Shown one piece after another: positions 23,368-30,818 of a DNA stretch of 41,653 nucleotides (position 1 is its first letter; each line of letters begins with the position of its first letter). The notes below the pieces were generated by a model. That model ran no database searches, was not told the DNA's origin, and saw nothing but the letters and a program-made list of their open reading frames with translations. Position numbers and translations under genes: made by a program. This DNA comes from Jingweiarchaeum tengchongense (lineage in GTDB: Archaea > Nanobdellota > Nanobdellia > Jingweiarchaeales > Jingweiarchaeaceae): positions 1-41,653 of the forward strand of contig JAVZDD010000009.1 of assembly GCA_038874075.1 (NCBI GenBank). Reading direction: 5' to 3'.

Positions 23368-24096
23368 ATGGGAATCTTTAGTAGAATATTTGGTGGTAAT
23401 GTACTGTATTATCCTGGATGCTTAACAAAATTTGTAGCCAAAGAATTGGGTGAGAACTATAAAAAGATCTTGAGGAAAATTGGTATTGATTTCATAGAAC
23501 TTAAAGATCTGGAAGTGTGCTGTGGTTCTCCAGCACTGAGCGCTGGTTATAATGAAGATGTAAAGAACTTAGTTAAGAAAAATTATGAGATTTTTAAGGA
23601 GCATAGCGTGGAAAAAATAATCACTGCGTGTCCTGCTTGTTTTAGGACATTTTCGAAGGAATATCCAAGCATATTAAAAGAATGGGACATAAAATCAGAG
23701 CACATAACACAAACGATTGTCAATGCAATAAATAAAGGAAAATTGAAATTTAAGAAAGCAAATGGAAAAGTCACTTATCATGATCCATGTCATTTAGGAA
23801 GATATGTTGGAATCTATGATGAGCCAAGAAAAATAATAAGGGCGATTGGCTTTGATGTTATTGAAATGAAATTAAGTAGGGAGAATTCATTTTGTTGCGG
23901 TGGTGGTGGAGGATTAAGATCAAATTATCCAGAGACAAGTAAAAAAATTGCTAAGGAAAGAGTAAGACAAGCCAAAGTAACAAATGCAGAGATATTAGTG
24001 ACCACATGTCCGTTATGTTACTTGAATTTAAAGGAAGCTGCTGGAAAGGAGATTGAGGTAATAGAACTTTCAGAACTGATTCTTAAATATTTGTAA
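23368..24096 (+). CDS. CCG-domain protein, C-terminal half of a GlcF/HdrD-like subunit
   Basis: A 242-residue protein with two CCG (cysteine-rich) domains: VLYYPGCLT with EVCCGSPALSAG and TACPACFRTF, then YHDPCHLGRY with FCCGGGGGLR and TTCPLCYLNL. In HdrB and HdrD such domains hold the noncubane cluster that reduces disulfides; in GlcF/GlpC they pass electrons. The ATG follows the TAA of the thioredoxin-CcdA gene with no gap. It would complete the Fe-S protein at 21456-21800. The gene converges with the ZIP transporter, with a 1-nt space between stops. Confidence 0.93.
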   Translation: MGIFSRIFGGNVLYYPGCLTKFVAKELGENYKKILRKIGIDFIELKDLEVCCGSPALSAGYNEDVKNLVKKNYEIFKEHSVEKIITACPACFRTFSKEYPSILKEWDIKSEHITQTIVNAINKGKLKFKKANGKVTYHDPCHLGRYVGIYDEPRKIIRAIGFDVIEMKLSRENSFCCGGGGGLRSNYPETSKKIAKERVRQAKVTNAEILVTTCPLCYLNLKEAAGKEIEVIELSELILKYL

Positions 24097-24097
24097 C

Positions 24098-24826
24098 TTA
24101 TCCTTTTAATAAGAACATTATCAATATACCCAGAATAAATACAAAAAAGATTGGTAATGATTTTTTCAAACTTATCTCTTTCTTTATTTCTGGTATCAGA
24201 TCAGTAGCAGCTATGTAAACGAAGCCACCTGCTGCGAATGGTAATAGAAAAAAAGATGAAGAAATTAGATTGTAATAAAGGAAATAAGCGAAAATGCCAC
24301 CAGCAATTGCAGCTAGCGCACAAATGAAATTAAAGAGTAGCGCTTTTGTTCTATTAATACCGGCATAAAGTAATACACCAAAATCCCCTATTTCTTGTGG
24401 AATCTCATGCAATGCAATTGCAAATGTGGTTGTTACTCCTAAACTTAAATTGGATAAAAAACTAGCTGCGATTATTATACCATCAACGAAATTGTGTATT
24501 CCATCGCCTAACAAATTCAAATAAGCGAATGTATGTATCGAACATTTACCATCATGGCAATGTCGCCAATGTAGTATTTTCTCAATAAAAAAGAATAAGA
24601 CAAAGCCGATTAGCACAAAGGAAAATACATTTTCTGAGCTTTGCTTAATTGCTTCTGGTATTAGGTGTAAGAACGCTCCACCCATCAATGCACCAGCAGA
24701 AAGTGCAACTAGAACTAACAGCATTCTTTTGAGTTGTTCTTCCTTTAATGCTAATGAGAAGACCCCGATGAAGGAGATTAAGCTAACAAAAAATGTACTA
24801 GCAATGATCAAAATCAAAATATCCAT
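24098..24826 (-). CDS. ZIP-family metal transporter
   Basis: A 242-residue membrane protein with about eight hydrophobic segments. The metal-binding helices carry LLGDGIHNFVDGIIIA (TM4) and ALHEIPQEIGDFG (TM5), the hallmark of ZIP transporters for Zn2+, Fe2+ or Mn2+. A His/Cys-rich loop (HWRHCHDGKC) lies between TM3 and TM4. It is divergent from the DtxR-feoAB operon, with 148 nt between. The metal is not determinable by sequence; the neighbour suggests Fe or Mn. No copy of the DtxR operator is evident at its own start. Confidence 0.93.
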   Translation of the reverse strand: MDILILIIASTFFVSLISFIGVFSLALKEEQLKRMLLVLVALSAGALMGGAFLHLIPEAIKQSSENVFSFVLIGFVLFFFIEKILHWRHCHDGKCSIHTFAYLNLLGDGIHNFVDGIIIAASFLSNLSLGVTTTFAIALHEIPQEIGDFGVLLYAGINRTKALLFNFICALAAIAGGIFAYFLYYNLISSSFFLLPFAAGGFVYIAATDLIPEIKKEISLKKSLPIFFVFILGILIMFLLKG

Positions 24827-24945
24827 ATCAAGTGGATAAATAAAATAAAATATTTAAACATATTGGATTTCATAGATTTAGTTTGGTAGATATAGAAAGA
24901 GGGTATAATAAAATGATGAGTATTCGTCTCCAAATGTAATAAATG

Positions 24946-24972
24946 TTAAATATAAGTTTAGGTTAACCTAAA
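24946..24972 (+). promoter_or_regulatory. TATA box and DtxR/MntR-type operator of the feo operon
   Basis: TTAAATATAAG (24946-24956) is centred 24 nt before the ATG at 24975, so the mRNA is probably leaderless. Directly downstream, 24957-24972 is a perfect 16-bp palindrome TTTAGGTTAACCTAAA, very like the TTAGGTTA half sites bound by DtxR, IdeR and MntR. It fills the space between TATA and start, the expected place for a metal-dependent repressor to block the operon. Confidence 0.8.
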
Positions 24973-24974
24973 TC

Positions 24975-25355
24975 ATGGTTAGTGTAAGGGAAGAGGATTA
25001 CTTAAAAAATATTTACGAGATTACAAAAACAAAAAAATTGGCGAAAACAAGAGAAATAGCAAGAAAGATGAGAGTATCTGATGCTAGCGTTTCTGAAATA
25101 ATTGCAAAACTTAAAGAGAAAGGTCTTGTAATAAAAGAACCATACAAGGAAATAAGATTAACAAAAAAAGGTGAGGAAATAGCCAAAGATACAATCAAAA
25201 AACATGAGACAGTAGAAAGATTTCTTTCTGATGTACTCAAAATTAAAAGAGATGCGCATAGAGAAGCTGAGAAACTTGAACACATAATTTCAAAAAAATC
25301 TTTAGAAAAGATGTGTGTTTTCTCAGATCTAAAAAATATGCTCCTAAAATACTAA
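24975..25355 (+). CDS. DtxR/MntR-family metal-dependent repressor
   Basis: A 126-residue regulator. A winged helix (about residues 5-65; helix-turn-helix KTREIARKMRVSDASVSEI) precedes the dimerisation and metal domain. Metal ligands fall at D8, H77, E99, E102 and H103, the same numbers as Bacillus MntR, while position 11 is Lys, not Glu; the DtxR ligands M10 and C102 are not present. This hints at Mn2+ or mixed sensing. A perfect palindromic operator is directly upstream, so it should repress its own feoAB operon. It lacks the C-terminal SH3/FeoA domain, which appears instead in another frame downstream. Confidence 0.92.
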   Translation: MVSVREEDYLKNIYEITKTKKLAKTREIARKMRVSDASVSEIIAKLKEKGLVIKEPYKEIRLTKKGEEIAKDTIKKHETVERFLSDVLKIKRDAHREAEKLEHIISKKSLEKMCVFSDLKNMLLKY

Positions 25356-25579
25356 AACTAAGTGAAATAGACACCTATCAAAAAGCAAAAATTGTTTTAA
25401 TTAAAATTGAAACAGATGAAATTTTGGAACGCTTGAGTGCGATGGGTCTTGTGCCAGGTGCAGAAATAGAAGTAATAAGGGGTATGGTAAAAGGACCGAT
25501 GATTGTGAAGGTAAAGGGGAGTAAGATTGCGCTTGGTGATGATATTGCATCAAAAATATTTGTTAAAGTGAAAAAATGA
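25313..25579 (+). CDS. feoA: FeoA-domain protein overlapping the DtxR gene
   Basis: An 88-residue frame with a FeoA SH3-like domain (about residues 15-88): LKLSEIDTYQKAKIVLIKIE, RLSAMGLVPGAEIEVIRG, GPMIVKVKGSKIALGDDIA. FeoA supports FeoB-mediated Fe2+ uptake. The frame overlaps the DtxR gene by 43 nt; its only visible start is a GTG at 25313 with no Shine-Dalgarno. DtxR proteins often end in a FeoA domain, and the frames join smoothly at the overlap, so this could be a fusion gene split by a one-base shift, a frameshift product, or a truly coupled separate gene. It overlaps feoB by 4 nt. Confidence 0.85.
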   Translation: MCFLRSKKYAPKILKLSEIDTYQKAKIVLIKIETDEILERLSAMGLVPGAEIEVIRGMVKGPMIVKVKGSKIALGDDIASKIFVKVKK

Positions 25580-27522
25580 AAAGAATAAAGATTGCGCTTG
25601 TTGGAAATCCAAATGTCGGAAAAAGCTGTGTTTTTAATTATTTAACTGGATTAGGTCAAATTGTTTCAAATTGGCCTGGAAAAACAGTCGAGGTTGCAAC
25701 TGGTAAAACAAGATTCAGTAATTATGAAATTGATGTGATTGATCTACCCGGTACATATGCAATAGGAAATGCTTCTGATGATGAGATAGTAACAAAAGAA
25801 TATATTTTAAAGGAAAAACCAGACGTAATTGTAAATATTGTTGATGCTACGCTTCTTGAAAGAAATCTATTTTTAACACTACAGCTGATCGAGTTAAAAG
25901 TTCCTATCGTAATTGCATTGAATTTCATTGAAGAATCAAAAGATAAAGGAATTGAAATCGATGTAAAAAATTTAGAAAAAATGCTTGGTGTTCCAATCGT
26001 TCCGATTGATGCTCTGAGAGGATATGGGATTAATGAACTAATAAAAACATGTATTGCGATTGTGAACAAAAGAAAAAAGTTGAAATTCATCAAAATAGAA
26101 TATGATGACCACATTGAAAGAGCGATAAAAGCACTATGTAAATTCATTCCAAATAAACAAAAATTGATGAATAAAAGGGCGTTTTCTTTGCGCATTCTTG
26201 AAGGGGATGAAGAGCTGTTAAAAGAATTGATGATGCTAAATCCAAAAAATAAGGTAACTATTGAATTAATATTACCAGAGCTTAGGTCAATTCATAGAGA
26301 AATATCTATTCAAATAGCTAAGGAGCGCTATGGGATTGCTTCTTCTATTGCAAAAAAAGTGATCAAATTAAAAAAACCAAAGTATTCAAAGCAAGAATTG
26401 CTTGATAGGATCACAACAGAACCACGCACTGGTTTATTAGTAATGCTCATTGTCATGTTTCTTATCTTCTTTTCAATCTTTTATCTTGGTTCGATTTTAG
26501 AGGAGATGATCAGTTATTTATTAGAAAATTACTATTCGCCAATGCTTACCTCATTACTCAATTTAATACCGAGTACATTAATTAAGGAAACATTAACTTT
26601 TGCATTAGTTCTGGGGATAGAGTCAGGTCTAGTAATTGCGATCCCTTACATTTTTACATATTATCTTGTAATCTCAATATTAGAAGACATTGGTTATCTA
26701 CCGAGAATGGCTTATTTAATGGATAAATTAATGCATCGAATTGGATTACATGGTAAATCAATAATTCCAATGTTCCTGGGTTTTGGTTGTAATGTACCTG
26801 CAATACTTGCAACGAGGATATTACCAAGTAAAAGAGAACGATTTTTAACATCAATCTTAGTACTACTTATACCGTGCTCTGCTAGAACTGCAATTATTCT
26901 TGGTGCTGTTGGAAAATATTTGGGTGTCTTATATGCACTCTCAATTTATGCACTTGTCTTGATTTTAATATTTATTGTTGGTAAAATATTGGCAAAGAAG
27001 TTACCTGGGGAATCAACTGGGCTAATCATGGAAATGCCTCCTTACCGAATACCTTTAATCAGCGCAATCCTAAAAAAGACATGGATAAGAATAAAAGACT
27101 TCATTTACATTGCATTTCCCTTAATAGTCATAGGGAGTGGTGTCTTGGGTCTATTAAAAGAAAGTGGTCTCATTTACGCAATCATTGTACCAATGAGACC
27201 AATCGTTTCTGGTTGGCTAATGCTTCCTGATGTTGCTGGATTGGGATTAATTTATGGTGTATTGAGGAAAGAAATGGCATTAGAGATGTTAGTAGTCCTA
27301 GCTGGAGGAAACAAGAACTTGCTTACTTTTATGACATCCGCACAGATGTTTGTTTTTTCACTAGTTTCAGCGATTTATGTGCCATGTATTGCTACAATTG
27401 CAGTTTTAGCGCATGAATTTGGATGGAAAAAAGCAATTTTGACATCACTCTTAACAATCTTTATTGCATTAATTTTCGGTGGAATTGTTGCAAGAGTAAT
27501 TTTTTATTTTAACTTAATATAA
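25576..27522 (+). CDS. feoB: Ferrous iron transporter FeoB
   Basis: A 648-residue Fe2+ transporter with an N-terminal G domain. G1 is GNPNVGKS (about residues 10-17), G2 lies in SNWPGKTVEV, G3 is DLPGTY. G4 is NFIE (N116, E119) where NxxD is normal, which may lower guanine specificity. The membrane part has the two Gate motifs: RMAYLMDKLMHRIGLHGKS with GFGCNVPAILATR and, in the second half, GLIYGVLRKEMALE and VPCIATIAVL. The start overlaps feoA by ATGA. Controlled with feoA by the DtxR-type operator upstream. Confidence 0.96.
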   Translation: MKRIKIALVGNPNVGKSCVFNYLTGLGQIVSNWPGKTVEVATGKTRFSNYEIDVIDLPGTYAIGNASDDEIVTKEYILKEKPDVIVNIVDATLLERNLFLTLQLIELKVPIVIALNFIEESKDKGIEIDVKNLEKMLGVPIVPIDALRGYGINELIKTCIAIVNKRKKLKFIKIEYDDHIERAIKALCKFIPNKQKLMNKRAFSLRILEGDEELLKELMMLNPKNKVTIELILPELRSIHREISIQIAKERYGIASSIAKKVIKLKKPKYSKQELLDRITTEPRTGLLVMLIVMFLIFFSIFYLGSILEEMISYLLENYYSPMLTSLLNLIPSTLIKETLTFALVLGIESGLVIAIPYIFTYYLVISILEDIGYLPRMAYLMDKLMHRIGLHGKSIIPMFLGFGCNVPAILATRILPSKRERFLTSILVLLIPCSARTAIILGAVGKYLGVLYALSIYALVLILIFIVGKILAKKLPGESTGLIMEMPPYRIPLISAILKKTWIRIKDFIYIAFPLIVIGSGVLGLLKESGLIYAIIVPMRPIVSGWLMLPDVAGLGLIYGVLRKEMALEMLVVLAGGNKNLLTFMTSAQMFVFSLVSAIYVPCIATIAVLAHEFGWKKAILTSLLTIFIALIFGGIVARVIFYFNLI

Positions 27523-27536
27523 TTAAAAAATAAAAT

Positions 27537-27764
27537 TTAAACAAATAATTGTTGTTCGATTTCTGTTGTATTCACTTGCAATTTATTAAGCTCTTCTATA
27601 AGCGATTGATATGCCATTTCCTCAGTTATTTGTGAGGCCTCTTGCGCAACACCTTGTGTTGCTTGTTGTGTTGCATTTGTTGAAGTCACTTGTTGACTTA
27701 CGCAACCATAGATAAGTATTAAGAAAAGCAATGTAATTGGAATTAAGTAGTAGATTCTGCTCAT
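27537..27764 (-). CDS. Small lipoprotein
   Basis: A 75-residue predicted lipoprotein. The signal segment YYLIPITLLFLILIYGC ends in a lipobox (IYGC); the mature chain of about 53 residues is Gln, Thr and Glu rich, with a helix EEMAYQSLIEELNKL. No known family. Its ATG follows the stop of the Cys-repeat protein with no space, so the two are translated together and may act together at the cell surface. Confidence 0.75.
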   Translation of the reverse strand: MSRIYYLIPITLLFLILIYGCVSQQVTSTNATQQATQGVAQEASQITEEMAYQSLIEELNKLQVNTTEIEQQLFV

Positions 27765-28826
27765 TTATGTACACCTCACATCTGTTGGGTTTATTTGACA
27801 ATAAGTTACTTTTGCTGCGATACAAGCTACATATCTTGGATTGTCCTCACAGAAATTTCGGAGGGCATTTAAACAATTCTCGTCTGTCGGATTTGCATTG
27901 CAGTACCTTTTTGCTATTTCAATGCATCTCCAGTCCTTTGGATGATCTTTGCAATAATTTGTGGCCATTGTTCTAATTGTTCCACACATTGTTTCATTTG
28001 GATTTGCTTGACAATACTTATACGCAGCTTTGTAGCAATTTTCGTCCCATGGGTGATTCCTACAATACTCCAATGCTAAATCCCTACATCTTGTATCATT
28101 TGTGTGTGTCCTACAATAATCAACGATTATGTTTTTACACAATGGGTTCGTTGGATTAGCAGTGCAGAACTTCTCAAATGCCTCCCTACACCTCAAATCA
28201 TCCATATTTTCTCTACAATACTGGTAAACCAGGTGCTTACATCTATCATCCGTAGGATGGTCTCTGCAGTACGCAGCAATTCTTTCCCTACAATTTTCGC
28301 TACTGACATTACATCGATAATTCAATCCGAGTCCTTTACATTGCTCATTTTCTGGATGTTCCTTACAGTACTCACCAATTGCAAATCCCTTTTCATCATT
28401 TGTCAATTCTCTTCTGATTCCTATAATATATACATTGTAGTTTATACTATTTACAACTGCGCTTCCAACCCATATTTCAACATTTTCCCTGTAAAACTTT
28501 GTCAAATTTATTGTACCTATCTCTGTCATATTCGTTGTCATTATCGTCGCGCTAAATGAACCATTCTCAACAACGATGTTTTTCAATAAATAAACTGTCT
28601 TATCATGTATTGCAACTCCAACTCTAACCTCTGTATTGTTTATCCTTATTTCACCGACTGCAATCTTGAATATGTGGAAATCATAAGGGTCTTGTGTATT
28701 AATTGCTAGTCCCTGACCGATTGCGTGTAATTTTTTGAAACTTACATTTGGTCTTAATTGTGCAAATACTGTTGAGAAAATAGCTAATGATGCAACCAAA
28801 ACAAAAAGTAGTTTATTTTTATTCAT
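27765..28826 (-). CDS. Secreted protein with tandem 17-residue two-cysteine repeats
   Basis: A 353-residue secreted protein. A signal peptide (FVLVASLAIFSTVFAQ, cleavage near residue 22) is followed by a beta-rich domain (about 30-140) and then, from residue 154 to the end, tandem repeats with consensus YC-x3-HP-x-D-x2-C. I count 24 cysteines, all in the repeat part; within 11 of 12 pairs the spacing is exactly 9 residues, and successive repeats are 17 apart. A good ribosome binding site AAGGTGA precedes the ATG (28831-28837). I recognise no family. Such a cysteine load requires extracytoplasmic disulfide enzymes, several of which are encoded in this window. Confidence 0.85.
   Translation of the reverse strand: MNKNKLLFVLVASLAIFSTVFAQLRPNVSFKKLHAIGQGLAINTQDPYDFHIFKIAVGEIRINNTEVRVGVAIHDKTVYLLKNIVVENGSFSATIMTTNMTEIGTINLTKFYRENVEIWVGSAVVNSINYNVYIIGIRRELTNDEKGFAIGEYCKEHPENEQCKGLGLNYRCNVSSENCRERIAAYCRDHPTDDRCKHLVYQYCRENMDDLRCREAFEKFCTANPTNPLCKNIIVDYCRTHTNDTRCRDLALEYCRNHPWDENCYKAAYKYCQANPNETMCGTIRTMATNYCKDHPKDWRCIEIAKRYCNANPTDENCLNALRNFCEDNPRYVACIAAKVTYCQINPTDVRCT
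27771..28367 (-). repeat. Protein-level tandem repeat, 17 aa (51 nt) period
   Basis: Cysteines at residues 187, 204, 221, 238, 255 and 272 start successive repeats at exactly 17-residue steps; after one 3-residue insertion (281 to 292) the step resumes at 292, 309, 326 and 343. The second Cys of each repeat is 9 residues after the first. The DNA copies are diverged, so the repeats are old and kept by selection at protein level, not a recent expansion. An incomplete unit (Cys 172 and 179) and an initial one (154, 163) precede them. Confidence 0.85.
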
Positions 28827-28914
28827 TTTTTCACCTTTTGTTATAAAGCTTAATAAAAATGGAGAAAATAAAGTTTTCTAATTATTAACTTGAGAAAGTG
28901 ATTAAAAAAAAGAA

Positions 28915-29877
28915 TTAATCTCTAATTCCTTCGTTCGTTATTCTAAAAATCGCTTCTCCTTCCGGTAGATCTGGACTATCAATCATTCTTGCAACTCTTT
29001 TGTCTCCCTTTGCCTTTCTTAAGTATATACGATAGGTTGAGGAATGACCAAGTACATGACCACCAATCGGCGCGGTTGGATCTCCAAAGAATATGTCTGG
29101 CTTTGCCATTACTTGGTTCGTTACATAAACCGCAAGATTGTATCTATCTGCTAGTCTTTGTAAAAAGTGAATGTGCTGATTCAATTTTTGCTGCCTATCA
29201 GCAAGCGTTCCTCTTCCTATGTACTCCGCTCTGAAAAGTGCAGTCAGACTATCAACAACGATGAGCTTAACTGGTACTTTCTCTCTTATCAAATCTGGAA
29301 TTTTCTCAGCAAGAAGTATTTGATGATCACTTGAATATGCTCTTGCAACCTTTATTCGATTAAGAGCTTCCTTTGGGTCCAATCCGACTGCCTTTGCCAT
29401 ATCAATGATTCTTACTGGTCTAAAAGTGCCTTCTGTATCAATAAATACAGCGCATGCATTCAATCCACCTTTTTCCATTGGTAATTGCACATTAACGCAA
29501 AGTTGAAATCCAAGCTGTGTCTTAGATGCGCCAAATGGACCATAAGCTTCCGTAATGCTTTGCGTTGCTATTCCACCACCGAGAAGTGTGTCCAGTGCCT
29601 TGCTACCGGTTGTTATTCTATAAATGTCTTTTTGTTTCTCCAGTAGCTCATTACCAGAGATAAAACCCATCTTCAATTTTTTTCTCGCTTCAATAATGAT
29701 CTTCCTTGCAGTTGCCTCTCCGAGCTCACAGACTTCAGCCAATGTTGTCGGAGGAGCAGTTGCAATTGCCATTAGATCAGAAAAGCCGGCATCCTTAAGT
29801 TTTTTAGCAGTTGCTTCTCCTACGCCGGATAGCTTCTCAATCTCAAGTTCTTCTTCCTTCTCTGTCATTTTGCCCAT
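28915..29877 (-). CDS. radA: RadA recombinase with atypical Walker A
   Basis: A 320-residue archaeal RecA/Rad51 homologue that forms filaments for strand exchange. The N-terminal helix-hairpin-helix (LSGVGEATAKKL and LCELGEATARKI-like) is followed by the ATPase core: Walker A reads GPFGASKT where GEFGSGKT is usual, so Gly before Lys is Ser; Walker B is KLIVVDSLTAL; loop regions RGTLADRQQKLNQH, YVTNQVMAKP and GHVLGHSSTYRIYLRK are intact. ATG 29877 is preferred to GTG 29886. It appears to be a single-gene unit with its own promoter (AATTATAAG near 29900). Confidence 0.95.
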   Translation of the reverse strand: MGKMTEKEEELEIEKLSGVGEATAKKLKDAGFSDLMAIATAPPTTLAEVCELGEATARKIIIEARKKLKMGFISGNELLEKQKDIYRITTGSKALDTLLGGGIATQSITEAYGPFGASKTQLGFQLCVNVQLPMEKGGLNACAVFIDTEGTFRPVRIIDMAKAVGLDPKEALNRIKVARAYSSDHQILLAEKIPDLIREKVPVKLIVVDSLTALFRAEYIGRGTLADRQQKLNQHIHFLQRLADRYNLAVYVTNQVMAKPDIFFGDPTAPIGGHVLGHSSTYRIYLRKAKGDKRVARMIDSPDLPEGEAIFRITNEGIRD

Positions 29878-29954
29878 ATTTTTCACTAGTTTTATTCTTA
29901 TAATTCTTTGCTTTTAAGTATTCCTGGCTTATTTCCATTTTTCCATTTATTTGA

Positions 29955-29969
29955 TACTATTAAATAGTA
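29955..29969. promoter_or_regulatory. Inverted repeat between radA and the archaemetzincin-like gene
   Basis: TACTATT and its complement AATAGTA flank one central base: a perfect 7-bp inverted repeat. It sits directly upstream of the TATA-like AAAATATTTAAAG (29972-29984) that serves the plus-strand gene starting at 30006, and about 80 nt upstream of radA. Its place resembles the nrdJ dyad. Regulation is inferred. Confidence 0.4.
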
Positions 29970-30005
29970 GTAAAATATTTAAAGAATGAAAGTATCTTTA
30001 AAAGT

Positions 30006-30818
30006 ATGAAAAAAGGACAAATGCTAAAACCAAAGATAAAGATAATTGGTGTAGACATATTGCAAAAGCGAATGATAAAAATACCTTATGACTATAGAAA
30101 AGGTGGTGAGTTTTTAATAGAAATTGGAGAAAGGTATTATCCTGTTGATGAGAGGTTATTGAATAAAGTTGGAGATTATCTTGTTTCAAAACTTGGTTTT
30201 TTTGGTGATTATGAAATTAAAAAAATCACATATGAAACAAAAACAAATCTATGGGATTTTCCGGGTGAGTTCAATTTAAAGAGAAATGAGTTGATAAATA
30301 AAGTGATTAAAGAAGCAAGGGATGGTAGAAGAGCAGATAAGGAAATAGAAGAAATATTAAATGATGAATCCTTCATGCCGGTAATCGGTGGTCATCGCCT
30401 GCAAAGGGAACTTGAAAGTAAGGATTTGAAACCAAATAAAACAACAGACGTGATAGCACTTATTGGCTTAGATAGACTTGCTGATGATTCAATCATGTCA
30501 ATTGTATTGAATTCCAACATTGGAGAAGGAATTTTTTATGCGGATCGATTGGCTGGTGCCGGAGATAAAATACCAATTTGTTCATTTGAAGCATATAGAA
30601 ACATCATAAAAGAAACATCAAACAAAGAAATTTCTGATGAAGAATCGGCAATCGGTATTGTCCTTCACGAGTTGATTGAGCACCACTTTCCAGAATTTGT
30701 GAAAAGATTGAATAAACATGAAGGGTGTTGCTTGACACATCCACCAACTAGTAGTCTGATTTGTGATGAATGTATGGGAAAATTAAAAGGAATGATGGAA
30801 AAATTTAGAACATCCTGA
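30006..30818 (+). CDS. Archaemetzincin-like putative metallopeptidase, degenerate motif
   Basis: A 270-residue protein. The stretch DVIALIGLDRLADD ... GIFYADRLAGAGD followed by IVLHELIEHHFPEF and then CC, and a late CDEC pair, parallels the archaemetzincin order (strand, HExxH-type helix, Cys, CxxC). The classical HExxHxxGxxH is not exact here: it reads HELIEHH, so a zinc site may use another arrangement or be lost. The N-terminal half (about 1-85) is unrelated and may be a prodomain. ATG 30006 fits a TATA at 29972-29984; ATG 30021 is possible. It overlaps the MAT gene end by 14 bp on the opposite strand. Confidence 0.55.
   Translation: MKKGQMLKPKIKIIGVDILQKRMIKIPYDYRKGGEFLIEIGERYYPVDERLLNKVGDYLVSKLGFFGDYEIKKITYETKTNLWDFPGEFNLKRNELINKVIKEARDGRRADKEIEEILNDESFMPVIGGHRLQRELESKDLKPNKTTDVIALIGLDRLADDSIMSIVLNSNIGEGIFYADRLAGAGDKIPICSFEAYRNIIKETSNKEISDEESAIGIVLHELIEHHFPEFVKRLNKHEGCCLTHPPTSSLICDECMGKLKGMMEKFRTS

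Noticed and set aside
24913..24956. Second C/D-box RNA (ATGATGA box at 24913-24919)
   Set aside because: A 12-nt guide-like stretch follows but no D' or D box CTGA is present before the feo promoter.
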